Shown in pieces: positions 46,388 through 53,720 of a stretch of 64,000 nucleotides of DNA. The notes under the pieces were generated by a model that saw only the letters and a list, made by a program, of their open reading frames with translations, searched no databases and was not told the DNA's origin. Source of the DNA: Oceanobacillus zhaokaii (lineage in GTDB: Bacteria > Bacillota > Bacilli > Bacillales > Amphibacillaceae); NCBI RefSeq assembly GCF_003352005.1, contig NZ_CP024848.1, forward strand, positions 1,497,001-1,561,000, in the 5' to 3' direction. The first letter of the stretch is position 1, and each line of letters begins with the position of its first letter. Position numbers and translations under genes: made by a program.

Positions 46388-46654
46388 TTAAAATTCTCCA
46401 AGATTTAGGGATGGAATCCCTACATAAGCTGAATCAGCATTTCCGATATCTGTTTGATCATTTACATCTGGATCAATATAAATATTTTCCATCATTGCTT
46501 CATTGTTTGATAAATCACCATAAGATGAATTTACCCCCTGAGATTTAATTTTGGAAGTATGACTATTATGGAGCGCTTCACCTATTGTTATCGAGCCATT
46601 ACCCGAAATATTATTAACTTTAAAATTATATAGGTTAATCGTAATGTGCATCAT
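46388..46654 (-). CDS. GerPA/GerPF-like spore protein, second copy
   Basis: This 88-residue protein resembles the downstream one (VNNISGNGSITIGEALHNSHTSKIK; DQTDIGNADSAYVG). It is the first gene of the Hsp20/GerP-like run. Several in-frame ATGs exist; the one at 46654 is spaced six bases from AAGG. It is a divergent GerP-type protein and a spore role is inferred. Confidence 0.75.
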   Translation of the reverse strand: MMHITINLYNFKVNNISGNGSITIGEALHNSHTSKIKSQGVNSSYGDLSNNEAMMENIYIDPDVNDQTDIGNADSAYVGIPSLNLGEF

Positions 46655-46883
46655 ACTCATCCTTAAGAAGTCTTTGAAGTACTATATGCAAGTTTATAGG
46701 TATACGTTCATGTGGAACGGGCGGAAAGTTTTTCTATTCTCCCCGTTCTGACTAATCGGATTACTCTGTATTATTTACTTAACTAGCAAAAAATAACTCC
46801 CGAAAAAGTAATTATGCTACATCATCGGATTTTAGTTCCATATCTGCATGGGGTTTTTCTCGTCTATTTTTTGTTTCCTTTCC

Positions 46884-47174
46884 AGAAGAATAAAATTTGT
46901 TGGTTCCTTCATCTTTGGAATGGTTGGGATAGGTGGAACAATCATTATTATCCGATGAAATTATATGTCCCTGCAATGATAGGGCTATCCACATTTACGG
47001 CGCATGAAGTTTCGGGCACAGTGTCATTCAAGTATTGTTTGCAACCATTGGTGGTGTATGGGCATATCGAACAAAGCCTTAACCATTTATATGTGTGCTG
47101 CTATTCTGATTGGGGATTTTAGTTCCCAGTCCATGTATGAAGATGGATCAGCTTTTAGAAGACCATGCTCATAA
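46884..47174 (+). pseudogene. TauE/SafE membrane permease remnant
   Basis: Pieces in three frames together spell a TauE/SafE (sulfite exporter-type) segment: FVGSFIFGMVGIGGTIIII, then LYVPAMIGLSTFTAHEVSGT, then VLFATIGGVWAYRTKP, then CAAILIGDFSSQSMYEDG, ending at TAA 47174. At least three frameshifts separate them and the second half of the permease is missing. A continuous 102-codon frame here is a frame-mixed artefact. Confidence 0.75.
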
Positions 47175-47225
47175 ATAGGTATCTAACTATATTGTTAATA
47201 AATACCTTTTTAGGAGGGGGGTGTT

Positions 47226-47351
47226 TTGTACTACTATAATGATCCGTATTTGAACGATAATTTTGATACGCAATATCTATATCCCAGTACAATAAGAGGG
47301 AAAAGCCCGATGCGTAAAACTATTTATTTGATTATATGGGTAGGTTCATAG
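47226..47351 (+). CDS. Tyrosine-rich 41-residue peptide
   Basis: A TTG at 47226 with a strong AGGAGGGGG opens a 41-codon frame. The product begins YYYNDPYLNDNFDTQYLYPS and ends in a short hydrophobic helix. Tyrosine-rich small proteins are frequent in spore coats, but no link is shown. It ends 11 bp before the GNAT gene and may be translated with it. Confidence 0.45.
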   Translation: MYYYNDPYLNDNFDTQYLYPSTIRGKSPMRKTIYLIIWVGS

Positions 47352-47362
47352 GGGGGAGAAAG

Positions 47363-47872
47363 ATGGTAAAAGTATTAGAATTAGCAAATAAAGAAGTTTT
47401 ACATAAAGTATCGGAACTCTATAAACAGGTTTGGAAGAGTGAGGAACATTCAATAAAAGAACGAATCTTGAAACATAGCTTATACGAGGGGTTTCAAGGG
47501 TTTGTGATTCTGTCTAACGAAGATAAATTGATTGGTTTTTCATATGGTTATACCTCATTACCTGGACAGTATTATCACGAGTTGCTCGCAAAGGAGTTTT
47601 ATTCCGAACAATATAATAAATGGCTAAAAGATTGTTTCGAATTTGTTGAATTAGCAGTCAATCCATCATTTAGAAAACAGGGTTTTGGTAATATGTTAAT
47701 TACAAAACTATTAGAAGAAGTTGATAATAAGACCGCCATATTAACAACCCAAATCGATAATAAACCCGCACGTTCACTATATGAGTCCTTACAATGGAAG
47801 GTCCTAAAAGAGCCTTTTTATCAAAATAATTCGAAACAGCCATATGTAATTATGGGTAAGGAATTAATGTAG
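47363..47872 (+). CDS. GNAT acetyltransferase in the cassette region
   Basis: This is a 169-residue N-acetyltransferase-fold protein. The acetyl-CoA loop is VNPSFRKQGFGNMLITKLL (about residues 106-124) and the C-terminal strand contains NKPARSLYESLQW. GGGGGAG precedes the ATG. It is bounded downstream by a composite GGTGC/GGGGC repeat starting 6 bp after its stop. The substrate is unknown. Confidence 0.85.
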   Translation: MVKVLELANKEVLHKVSELYKQVWKSEEHSIKERILKHSLYEGFQGFVILSNEDKLIGFSYGYTSLPGQYYHELLAKEFYSEQYNKWLKDCFEFVELAVNPSFRKQGFGNMLITKLLEEVDNKTAILTTQIDNKPARSLYESLQWKVLKEPFYQNNSKQPYVIMGKELM

Positions 47873-47877
47873 TTCTT

Positions 47878-47957
47878 GTTCAACTAACGGGTGCATTAGT
47901 TAAAGATGAAATCGAACGGCAGCTATTGTACTAAAGGGGCAGGTTAGTTGAAAAACG
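47878..47957. repeat. Cassette-type repeat 5, composite (GGTGC half plus GGGGC half)
   Basis: TTCAACTAACGGGTGCATTAGTT (47878 onward) and AGGGGCAGGTTAGTTGAA (47935 onward) are the best-matched arm pair; TTCAACTAAC and GTTAGTTGAA are exact reverse complements. Confidence 0.75.
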
Positions 47958-48002
47958 GATTTATAAAATATCTTGATTTGAAACCAATAAGGGGCTAATT
48001 AG

Positions 48003-48380
48003 ATGAAAAAGGTTGGATTTATACTTGGTATTGTAATAGTTATTATTGCTGTGTTCATATTTGTAAATAAATTATACTATCCCTCTCTTCCAATAGAAAA
48101 TTTATCAGCAAAAGATGCAATTGATATACTAAAAGAATCGGATAGTAAAATAGCTGAATTTGCAGTAGAAGGCGATTCTATTTGGTATATCACAAGTAGT
48201 GAAAATAAAGGCATTTCGATTGCTGATGAAAATATTAAACAAATGATTGTTTCAAATGGATGGGAATTTAAACAAAAAGATGGCAGTGGTTTGTTCTTTG
48301 AAAAAGATGCAGCAAAATTAATTGCTACTACTCAAATGTGGACTAAAAATTATGTTCTCGTCAAAACTCCAAAGTTTTAA
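48003..48380 (+). CDS. Hypothetical membrane-anchored protein
   Basis: This 125-residue protein has one N-terminal hydrophobic helix (FILGIVIVIIAVFIFVNKL) and an extracytoplasmic domain with alternating polar residues. No lipobox cysteine is present. I do not recognise the family. AAGGGG precedes the ATG. It is bracketed by a GGGGC-type half upstream and a GGTGC-type repeat downstream. Confidence 0.72.
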   Translation: MKKVGFILGIVIVIIAVFIFVNKLYYPSLPIENLSAKDAIDILKESDSKIAEFAVEGDSIWYITSSENKGISIADENIKQMIVSNGWEFKQKDGSGLFFEKDAAKLIATTQMWTKNYVLVKTPKF

Positions 48381-48396
48381 ATACTTTTGAGTCTTT

Positions 48397-48421
48397 TAAA
48401 CAAACTGGTGCTTCGCTGCAA
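48397..48421. repeat. Cassette-type repeat 6 (GGTGC core)
   Basis: AAACAAACTGGTGCTTCGCT, 17 bp after the preceding stop. Confidence 0.6.
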
Positions 48422-48506
48422 TATTAGCCTATTTAAGTAGTGTAATTGAGTTGGATGTAATTACTTCATTTGGGAAAAATACCTACTAAAACAGTAGGTG
48501 ATAAAA

Positions 48507-48857
48507 TTGAAAAGAATTTTTTTGTTCTTCTTTTGCTTTCTCTTTTTGTTAACGACAACAGCCAATGCTAACCAGCCAACAAAAACGGAAGCAACAAGAG
48601 AAAATTTGTTAGAAGATGCAGTGATTGATCTCCTGCAACCACAAATGTATGTAGCAGTTAAAGAATTTTATGGAACTACATATGATAAGGCTTTTCAATG
48701 TTTAAAGGTAGTGGACATTAAAAAGCTCCATCATCCAGGATCGTGGATGTTTGAAGCTACCCTAGAAGGAATGACATATTCTGGGGCACATAGCCCACCA
48801 CACGATATTTTTACAGTGACAGTAAAAAAAGTTGGGAAGATAATAATTGGTTTTTAA
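48507..48857 (+). CDS. DUF3888 secreted protein
   Basis: This protein of about 116 residues has a signal peptide (MKRIFLFFFCFLFLLTTTANA, cleavage after ANA) and a body matching DUF3888: TRENLLEDAVIDLLQPQM, YGTTYDKAF and HPPHDIFT-like SGAHSPPHDIFTVTV. A TTG at 48507 is spaced correctly from GTAGGTG; a GTG at 48498 overlaps it. The function is unknown. It is a single gene between two cassette-type repeats. Confidence 0.78.
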   Translation: MKRIFLFFFCFLFLLTTTANANQPTKTEATRENLLEDAVIDLLQPQMYVAVKEFYGTTYDKAFQCLKVVDIKKLHHPGSWMFEATLEGMTYSGAHSPPHDIFTVTVKKVGKIIIGF

Positions 48858-48931
48858 AGGATTACAAGGTGAGAAAGTATGACCCAAATCAAGAATATGA
48901 ATGTAGAGACCCTGCATAAATTAGCCTTTTT

Positions 48932-48990
48932 ATTCAACTAACTGGTGCAATAGTTCAACAAGGCGGTCATCTAAACGATCGTCTTTTTTC
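48932..48990. repeat. Cassette-type repeat 7 (GGTGC half with terminator stem)
   Basis: TTCAACTAACTGGTGCAATA leads directly into a hairpin (GGCGGTC with GATCGTC) followed by six T, so this unit also works as a terminator. Confidence 0.7.
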
Positions 48991-49030
48991 GGAAATTTTT
49001 TGGAATATTATGATATTATGAAGAGGGAGT

Positions 49031-49066
49031 TATTCAACTATCGGGGCAGGTTACTGCACGAAGGTA
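49031..49066. repeat. Cassette-type repeat 7, GGGGC half
   Basis: TTCAACTATCGGGGCAGGTT, ending just before the ribosome binding site of the next gene. Confidence 0.65.
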
Positions 49067-49076
49067 GGTGACGAAA

Positions 49077-49518
49077 TGGAATACTGGGACTTAACTGAAA
49101 ACCCTGCGGATGAAATTTATTGGAAACTAAAGTTCTATGTGATAATTCAGATAAGTTCTATTTTGTGAACAGGAAAGAACTTAAATACAATCAGGAAATA
49201 CTTGTACACTTTAAACCTTATATCATAGAAAGTTATAAAACGAAAGAATGGGCAAATACAATGACAAAAGGTCCATCAGCAACGGTTTATGTAACTGAGT
49301 CAAACAAAGAAACGTGTAAACTATTACAACAATTTGCGAATACTTTATATGATTGGGTAGCTCCAAATTTACCTGAAGATTTAACATTTATAAAGAATGA
49401 TTTTGCTTGGTTTTCCTGTACAACCCACGAAGAATTTGGAGGTTTTTCAATTCGTTCGGATTATTACAGAAATCTAATTGGTGAGATTCACGGTTTAAAA
49501 ATACAAAAAGTAGAGTAG
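49077..49518 (+). pseudogene. Hypothetical protein with one frameshift
   Basis: ATG at 49077 follows AGGTAGGTG and reads MEYWDLTENPADEIYW, then runs to an early stop. A one-base shift near 49118 continues with ETKVLCDNSDKFYFVNRKEL through to the TAG at 49518, about 146 residues in total. The rest is a soluble protein (KPYIIESYKTKEWANTM, FAWFSCTTHEEFGGFSI). Translation from a TTG at 49120 would give only the second part. Family not recognised. Confidence 0.6.
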
Positions 49519-49525
49519 TTCTTGT

Positions 49526-49575
49526 TGTGCTAACTGGTGCAATAATTGAACAAGAAGGCCTTCTGTCTAATATAG
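49526..49575. repeat. Cassette-type repeat 8 (GGTGC core)
   Basis: TGTGCTAACTGGTGCAATAATTG begins 8 bp after the preceding stop and runs into GAAGGCCTTC. A decayed AATTCGGGGTATATT lies at 49601. Confidence 0.6.
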
Positions 49576-49686
49576 AAAGAGGAATGTTTTTTTTTGAGTA
49601 ATTCGGGGTATATTATGAATAAATTAATTGCAATAGCAGAACAACCAAAGAAAAAACTTATATTATGCACAATGGAGGAATGTTAT

Positions 49687-49887
49687 ATGAACACAGGTAC
49701 AGTAAAATGGTTTAACGCAGATAAAGGTTTCGGTTTCATCGAAGTTGAAGGTGGAGAGGATGTATTCGTACACTTCACAGCAATTCAAGGCGACGGTTTC
49801 AAAAGCTTAGATGAAGGTCAACAAGTTTCTTTCGATATTGAAGAAGGTAACCGTGGACCACAAGCAACAAACGTTGTTAAATTATAA
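49687..49887 (+). CDS. cspB: Cold-shock protein (CspA/CspB family)
   Basis: This is a 66-residue single-domain RNA chaperone of the cytosol. RNP1 KGFGFI (about 16-21) and RNP2 VFVHF (about 28-32) are intact, and the N-terminus [14 protein letters not shown] is normal. GGAGG stands before the ATG at 49687; an upstream frame to 49594 is untranslated leader. It is the last plus-strand gene before the right att repeat, so it may be a cassette cargo rather than the chromosomal copy. Confidence 0.93.
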   Translation: MNTGTVKWFNADKGFGFIEVEGGEDVFVHFTAIQGDGFKSLDEGQQVSFDIEEGNRGPQATNVVKL

Positions 49888-49932
49888 TAAATTAGAGAAA
49901 AAAGCTCTTCTGTGATAGTAAAGGGTTCCGTT

Positions 49933-49967
49933 TTGAGGTGCATTTTCAAAAAACACGCCTCAAATGA
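49933..49967 (+). terminator. Hairpin downstream of cspB
   Basis: TTTGAGG pairs with CCTCAAA around an AT-rich loop. Confidence 0.6.
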
Positions 49968-49996
49968 CATTATAATTGACCGATAAAATGGCATAT

Positions 49997-50024
49997 AAAA
50001 TCCGTCTAAATTTAGACGGATTTT
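49997..50024. terminator. Perfect 28-bp palindrome, terminator-like
   Basis: AAAATCCGTCTAAA is followed at once by its own reverse complement; T-tracts lie on both sides. Confidence 0.7.
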
Positions 50025-50088
50025 AATATTGTAATGACAAGGATATTGTTTAGTTTTCTGATAATTACTAATATATGGTATAATAACT

Positions 50089-50124
50089 TTGTGAAATATT
50101 GTACTTAAACTATCGGTGCTTTAG
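50089..50124. repeat. Cassette-type repeat 9 (GGTGC core, long left arm)
   Basis: TTTGTGAA..TTGTACTTAAAC followed by TATCGGTGCTTTAGG matches the left end of the 37664 element and repeat 1. From here to the att repeat at 50511 I see no gene; a weak hairpin at about 50245-50290 (CTCC..GGGAGG, then T) is the only other structure. Confidence 0.65.
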
Positions 50125-50510
50125 GTGCTTATATCTTAATTTGAATATAAAGAAAATGTTGTTCAAAGCGTTAAGTCCCAAGAAACCACCAACATCCTAT
50201 TGTGTTGCCTATTACATTCGACACAGTTTGAATGTAATTCTAATGAAGAACTCCTAGAAATATATTTGTTAGAAGGGAGGTTTTTTGTAAAGACCTAATC
50301 TGTTTAAATGGAAGAGGTTTAACTGTTATATAATGTATCATATAGAATTTGTAATACAGACCACTTACTTACCTATCAGTCACACAAAAAGTCACAGAGT
50401 TATTTTTCTGGTATTAATTTATTTTACTGAGCTGATTTCCAATGCCCCAAAAACCCTTCTAAATCGCACTTCTTTAACTGAATTGATTCAAATTTATTTT
50501 AGAAACTAAT

Positions 50511-50552
50511 TTGACAGGGTAGAGGTCGTTGGTTCGAGCCCAATCGGAATCA
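50511..50552 (+). repeat. Perfect 42-bp copy of the tRNA-Val 3' end (att repeat)
   Basis: This stretch is identical to 37424-37465 of tRNA-Val, from TTGACAGGGTAG to CGGAATCA. It lacks the 5' half and so is not a tRNA gene. It is followed by its own terminator hairpin, as the real tRNA is. Confidence 0.92.
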
Positions 50553-50565
50553 CTAACTAAGAGAG

Positions 50566-50604
50566 GTGTCAATCCTTTGTATATCAAGGGGTTGACGCTT
50601 TTTT
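50566..50604 (+). terminator. Terminator after the att repeat
   Basis: GTCAATCC pairs with GGGTTGAC and is followed by GCTTTTTT. It is probably the terminator of a formerly intact tRNA 3' end. Confidence 0.8.
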
Positions 50605-50694
50605 AAAAGTATATTTATACATTGCACAAATATTGCACTAACCCAGTTTGGGACGTCAGCTCATCCATTGATTCCAAACGGTTTTTTACGTCCA

Positions 50695-50918
50695 TTAATT
50701 CCAGAAATTATTGTCGAATCTGTCTGCCGATCGCCGCTGTATTTCTTGGTTTGTGTGTTAGTAGATATCCAATGTGATACCAACTCGTGCATGTCCCAGT
50801 CGTTCACTGATTACTTTTAGATTTTCGCCCATTCGCATAAGAATAGTCGCATGGTTATGTCGCAAATTGTGAAACGAGATATAGGGAACGTTCGCTGCTT
50901 CATCCTGGATCGTGTTGC
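50695..50918 (-). pseudogene. Tyrosine recombinase (phage/ICE integrase) C-terminal remnant
   Basis: The minus strand encodes the catalytic end of an integrase: VPYISFHNLRHNHATILM (the HxxR box), then KVISERLGHARVGITLDIY with the Tyr expected as nucleophile. A TAA replaces the codon after that Tyr; reading through gives HTNQEIQRRSADRFDNNFW before a second stop at 50695. Everything before VPYISF is missing, cut at the junction with the permease remnant. It lies 140 bp from the att repeat, the usual place for int. Confidence 0.85.
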
Positions 50919-51278
50919 TCAAACAAAGGGGGAGTTCCGACACTTCCTGTTGTGGTCGTTGTAGGTACTGGAATTTTATTATCGGGGTTCTCATCTATCG
51001 GTGAATTAGCTGAATTAGCAAATATTGGTGGACTTACTGCCTTTGCCTTAACAATTCTAAGTGTTATTGTTTTACGTTTCACTAAGCCTGATGAGCCAAG
51101 AGTATTTAAAGTTCCAGCATTATGGCTAGTTGGAACCATTGGTATTGGAGGATCACTTGCATTAATCTTTAGTCTTCCACTATTCACCATTGCCCGTTTT
51201 TTAATCTGGCTAATTATTGGATTTGCAATATACCTCTTCTATGGTTATAAAAATGCTAAAATAGACAATAATAATTAA
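50919..51278 (+). pseudogene. Amino-acid permease (APC family) C-terminal remnant
   Basis: The frame reads GVPTLPVVVVGTGILLSGFS, ELAELANIGGLTAFALTILS and RFTKPDEPRVFKVPALW, then two more helices, typical of the last third of YfnA-like cationic/neutral amino-acid permeases. The first two thirds are absent and no start or ribosome binding site exists. It abuts the integrase remnant head to head, so one deletion or insertion explains both truncations. Confidence 0.83.
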
Positions 51279-51287
51279 GCATAATAA

Positions 51288-51329
51288 AAAAACAGGAAAA
51301 ACCGTTGAATAGGTTTTTCCTGTTTTTCT
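51288..51329 (+). terminator. Terminator of the former permease gene
   Basis: AAAAACAGGAAAAACC pairs with GGTTTTTCCTGTTTTT, 10 bp after the stop. Confidence 0.9.
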
Positions 51330-51460
51330 TTGTTTAGGACCACGCATAAACGATTGTAGTTATTACCTAAGTGCCAAAAAGCTTTCAACTTATAAAGGAA
51401 TTTGGACAAAACGTCTAACATATACATTAAATGATATATGACCCATGAAGGGAGGATTTT

Positions 51461-51688
51461 ATGTCTACCGAATATAAATATTGGCACCCTTTTATCAGTC
51501 CATTTGATCCATGTGAACCGATTGAAGTTAAAAGTTTTAATACCCCACCTCAACTGTATTTAGGCTTCCAGCCGCCTGGACTGCCTCAATTCGAGAATCC
51601 GAGAGATGCATTGTTCCATGGAACACTTTGGCCGATTCTGGTAAGCCCTTATCCTGATCCAAATAAAAGGGGGAATCAAATTGAGTAA
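51461..51688 (+). CDS. cotJA: Spore coat-associated protein CotJA
   Basis: This 75-residue proline- and aromatic-rich protein (YWHPFISPFDPCEPI, PPQLYLGFQPPGLPQF, LFHGTLWPILVSPY) is typical of CotJA. It is needed for CotJC incorporation into the coat of B. subtilis. AGGGAGGA precedes the ATG. Its last codons overlap cotJB by 8 bp. The operon is SigmaE-controlled in B. subtilis; no promoter was assigned here. Confidence 0.93.
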   Translation: MSTEYKYWHPFISPFDPCEPIEVKSFNTPPQLYLGFQPPGLPQFENPRDALFHGTLWPILVSPYPDPNKRGNQIE

Positions 51689-51944
51689 GAAGATGCCTCC
51701 GGAATTTTACCAAATGCTTGAAGAAATTCAGGCAATTGACTTTGTCGTCTTGGAGTTAAATCTATATTTAGATACACATCCAGACGATTACGCAGCCATT
51801 GAACAATTTAATGATTTTTCTGAGAAAAGTATGCAGCTAAAAATTCAATTTGAACAAAAATTTGGCCCGCTTATGCACTTTGGGAGAAGCTTCTCAGATT
51901 TTCCCTTTAATTGGGGAGATACGCCTTGGCCTTGGCAAGTTTAG
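51681..51944 (+). CDS. cotJB: Spore coat protein CotJB
   Basis: This is an 87-residue CotJB: MLEEIQAIDFVVLELNLYLDTHPDD and a C-terminal tryptophan-rich end (FNWGDTPWPWQV). It begins at a TTG/ATG region inside the end of cotJA, so translation is coupled; the first residues are SKKMPPEFY. It is part of the cotJABC operon. Confidence 0.93.
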   Translation: MSKKMPPEFYQMLEEIQAIDFVVLELNLYLDTHPDDYAAIEQFNDFSEKSMQLKIQFEQKFGPLMHFGRSFSDFPFNWGDTPWPWQV

Positions 51945-51983
51945 TACGATCAAACTGCGCGTGAATGATGGGAGGTACAGGTA

Positions 51984-52553
51984 ATGTGGTACTATGAAAA
52001 GAAGCTTCAATATCCTGTGAGAGTAAGTACCTGTAATCCAATGCTGGCAAAATTTCTTATTGAACAATATGGCGGTGCAGATGGAGAGTTAGCTGCTGCA
52101 CTCAGATATTTAAATCAACGTTACACCATTCCAGATAAAGTTGTTGGTATTTTAAATGATATAGGCACGGAAGAATTTGCTCATCTTGAAATGATTGCGA
52201 CCATGGTTTATAAACTTACCAAGGATGCAACTCCAGAGCAGCTAAAAGCAGCGGGTATTGGAGACCACTATGTCAATCATGATAAGGCGCTCTTTTATCA
52301 TAATGCTGCAGGTGTACCATTTACCGCAACCTACATTCAAGCAAAAGGAGATCCAATTGCTGATTTATATGAAGACATTGCTGCAGAGGAAAAAGCAAGG
52401 GCTACCTATCAGTGGATTATTGATATGTCAGATGATCCAGATTTAAATGATGGATTAAAATTCCTTCGCGAGAGAGAAATTGTTCATTCTCAACGCTTTA
52501 GAGAGGCTGTTGAGATTCTGAAAGAAGATCGAGGGAAGAAAAGAGTTTTTTAA
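51984..52553 (+). CDS. cotJC: Manganese-catalase-like spore coat protein CotJC
   Basis: This 189-residue four-helix-bundle protein of the Mn-catalase family detoxifies or senses peroxide in the coat. The metal ligands are in GGADGELAAALRYL, GTEEFAHLEMI, EDIAAEEKARATYQ and REREIVHSQRF. GGGAGG precedes the ATG. It closes cotJABC, which lies in the second tRNA-Val-linked module. Confidence 0.94.
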   Translation: MWYYEKKLQYPVRVSTCNPMLAKFLIEQYGGADGELAAALRYLNQRYTIPDKVVGILNDIGTEEFAHLEMIATMVYKLTKDATPEQLKAAGIGDHYVNHDKALFYHNAAGVPFTATYIQAKGDPIADLYEDIAAEEKARATYQWIIDMSDDPDLNDGLKFLREREIVHSQRFREAVEILKEDRGKKRVF

Positions 52554-52590
52554 TCTTAATCTATACAAGCAATCTAAACAGAACATTAAT

Positions 52591-52624
52591 ACTCCAACAT
52601 AGCTATGTTGGAGTATTATTTTTT
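52591..52624 (+). terminator. Terminator of cotJABC
   Basis: ACTCCAACATAG pairs with CTATGTTGGAGT, followed by a T-rich tail; a perfect 24-bp palindrome. Confidence 0.9.
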
Positions 52625-52635
52625 ATGAATGAGAA

Positions 52636-53463
52636 TTAATTAGATACAGTTTGTCTAGTCCATACTGCTTTTGTATAGGCTATCCTCATCCCCATCTTTT
52701 CCATATTTAGCTGACTAGTAGAACCAACTCCCGTTTGACTCGCTATGTATTTGCAGTTCATTTTTCTTGCTTCTGTGAACCGTTGCTGTATTAGTAATTT
52801 TTGGATGCCTAGGTTTTGAAATTTCGGAATGGTGGTTGCTACAGCTAATGTTGCAACCACATCTTTGGTGAATAAAACACCGATTCCTGCTGGCTCATTA
52901 CCAACACTAGCAAGATAAAAATGCCATCCCTCTTTATCAAATAGAATTTCATTTCTTTGTGCTATATGGTTCCTATATGAATCAGGTAATTGAAACCCTT
53001 CAGCATAAAGTTGACCAAATATGTCAAACTCATCTTTTTTGAGCTGGCGTATAGAAACATTCGGACTAGTACCTTGGCTCTCTATGTCCATATTGTCAGT
53101 CAACGGAGCATATAGCACTGTCCTGAAACCTGAATGAAAAAAACCTTTTTGGTATAATGTCATTAATAATTCTAAGGTAACAAAGGATGGAATGATTTCC
53201 AATACTGTCGGAACTTCTTTTTCTTCATAAAATTGAATGATTTCATCTATAAATTCTTTATCTTCTTCATGTATTCCTTTCACAGAATTAAATAATGGAT
53301 CAGGGATTTCTTTTACTAAAAAAGCAGTTGCTCTACCAAACTTTTTTATTTCTACTCCACAAACATTGCCATTCCAGGTCTGCATGGAGGTTAATTGAGA
53401 ATGTAAAATATCAACTCCAGACTGCTCCAGCATTTGTAAATTATTAAAGGAAGTATTTTCCAA
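52636..53463 (-). CDS. GNAT-fold acetyltransferase, two-domain
   Basis: This 275-residue protein has an acyl-CoA-binding GNAT half at the C-terminus (TLAVATTIPKFQNLGIQKLLIQQR and CKYIASQTGVGSTSQLNMEKMGM) and an N-terminal GNAT-like domain without the loop. It starts at a TTG with GGGGGG upstream. It converges on cotJC. The substrate is unknown. Confidence 0.78.
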   Translation of the reverse strand: MENTSFNNLQMLEQSGVDILHSQLTSMQTWNGNVCGVEIKKFGRATAFLVKEIPDPLFNSVKGIHEEDKEFIDEIIQFYEEKEVPTVLEIIPSFVTLELLMTLYQKGFFHSGFRTVLYAPLTDNMDIESQGTSPNVSIRQLKKDEFDIFGQLYAEGFQLPDSYRNHIAQRNEILFDKEGWHFYLASVGNEPAGIGVLFTKDVVATLAVATTIPKFQNLGIQKLLIQQRFTEARKMNCKYIASQTGVGSTSQLNMEKMGMRIAYTKAVWTRQTVSN

Positions 53464-53674
53464 AACACACGCCCCCCATATTGTATTAAGTCGATGATTA
53501 TTTTATTGCTTCTTATGTAATTAGTATTCTAATTTTTTTTACGTATGCTTTATAAAAACATTATTCTGTAATTGGATTACTTGTAGAAAAAGATGGTATC
53601 CGTAATATTCGCTTTATTAAATTACAATATTTAACTAAAACTTTATACTTAAGAAAATATTCATTATATAGATC
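53464..53674. other. AT-rich gap before the third att-like copy
   Basis: No gene, repeat or hairpin is supported in this stretch. Confidence 0.5.
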
Positions 53675-53709
53675 TATGACAGGGGAGAGGTCGTTAGCAA
53701 TAGGAATCA
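53675..53709 (+). repeat. Degenerate third copy of the tRNA-Val 3' end
   Basis: The stretch ATGACAGGGG-AGAGGTCGTT matches the tRNA anticodon-to-variable-loop region with one substitution; about eight bases of the T-loop are deleted; then CAATAGGAATCA matches the acceptor end with one substitution. A terminator-like stem follows at once. Confidence 0.75.
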
Positions 53710-53720
53710 TAACAAAATAA

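Noticed and set aside
46814..47122. Continuous 102-codon plus-strand frame
   Set aside because: It mixes frames of a decayed TauE/SafE gene; the family-like pieces lie in other frames.
42850..50124. Classical integron with attC sites
   Set aside because: No integron integrase is present and the repeat ends do not fit RYYYAAC/GTTRRRY; only the layout is similar.
41739..50510. CRISPR array made of the short GGTGC repeats
   Set aside because: Spacing is irregular and gene-sized, the repeats are divergent, and there are no cas genes.
50900..51190. Minus-strand 96-codon frame antisense to the permease remnant
   Set aside because: It is the complementary shadow of membrane-helix coding sequence.
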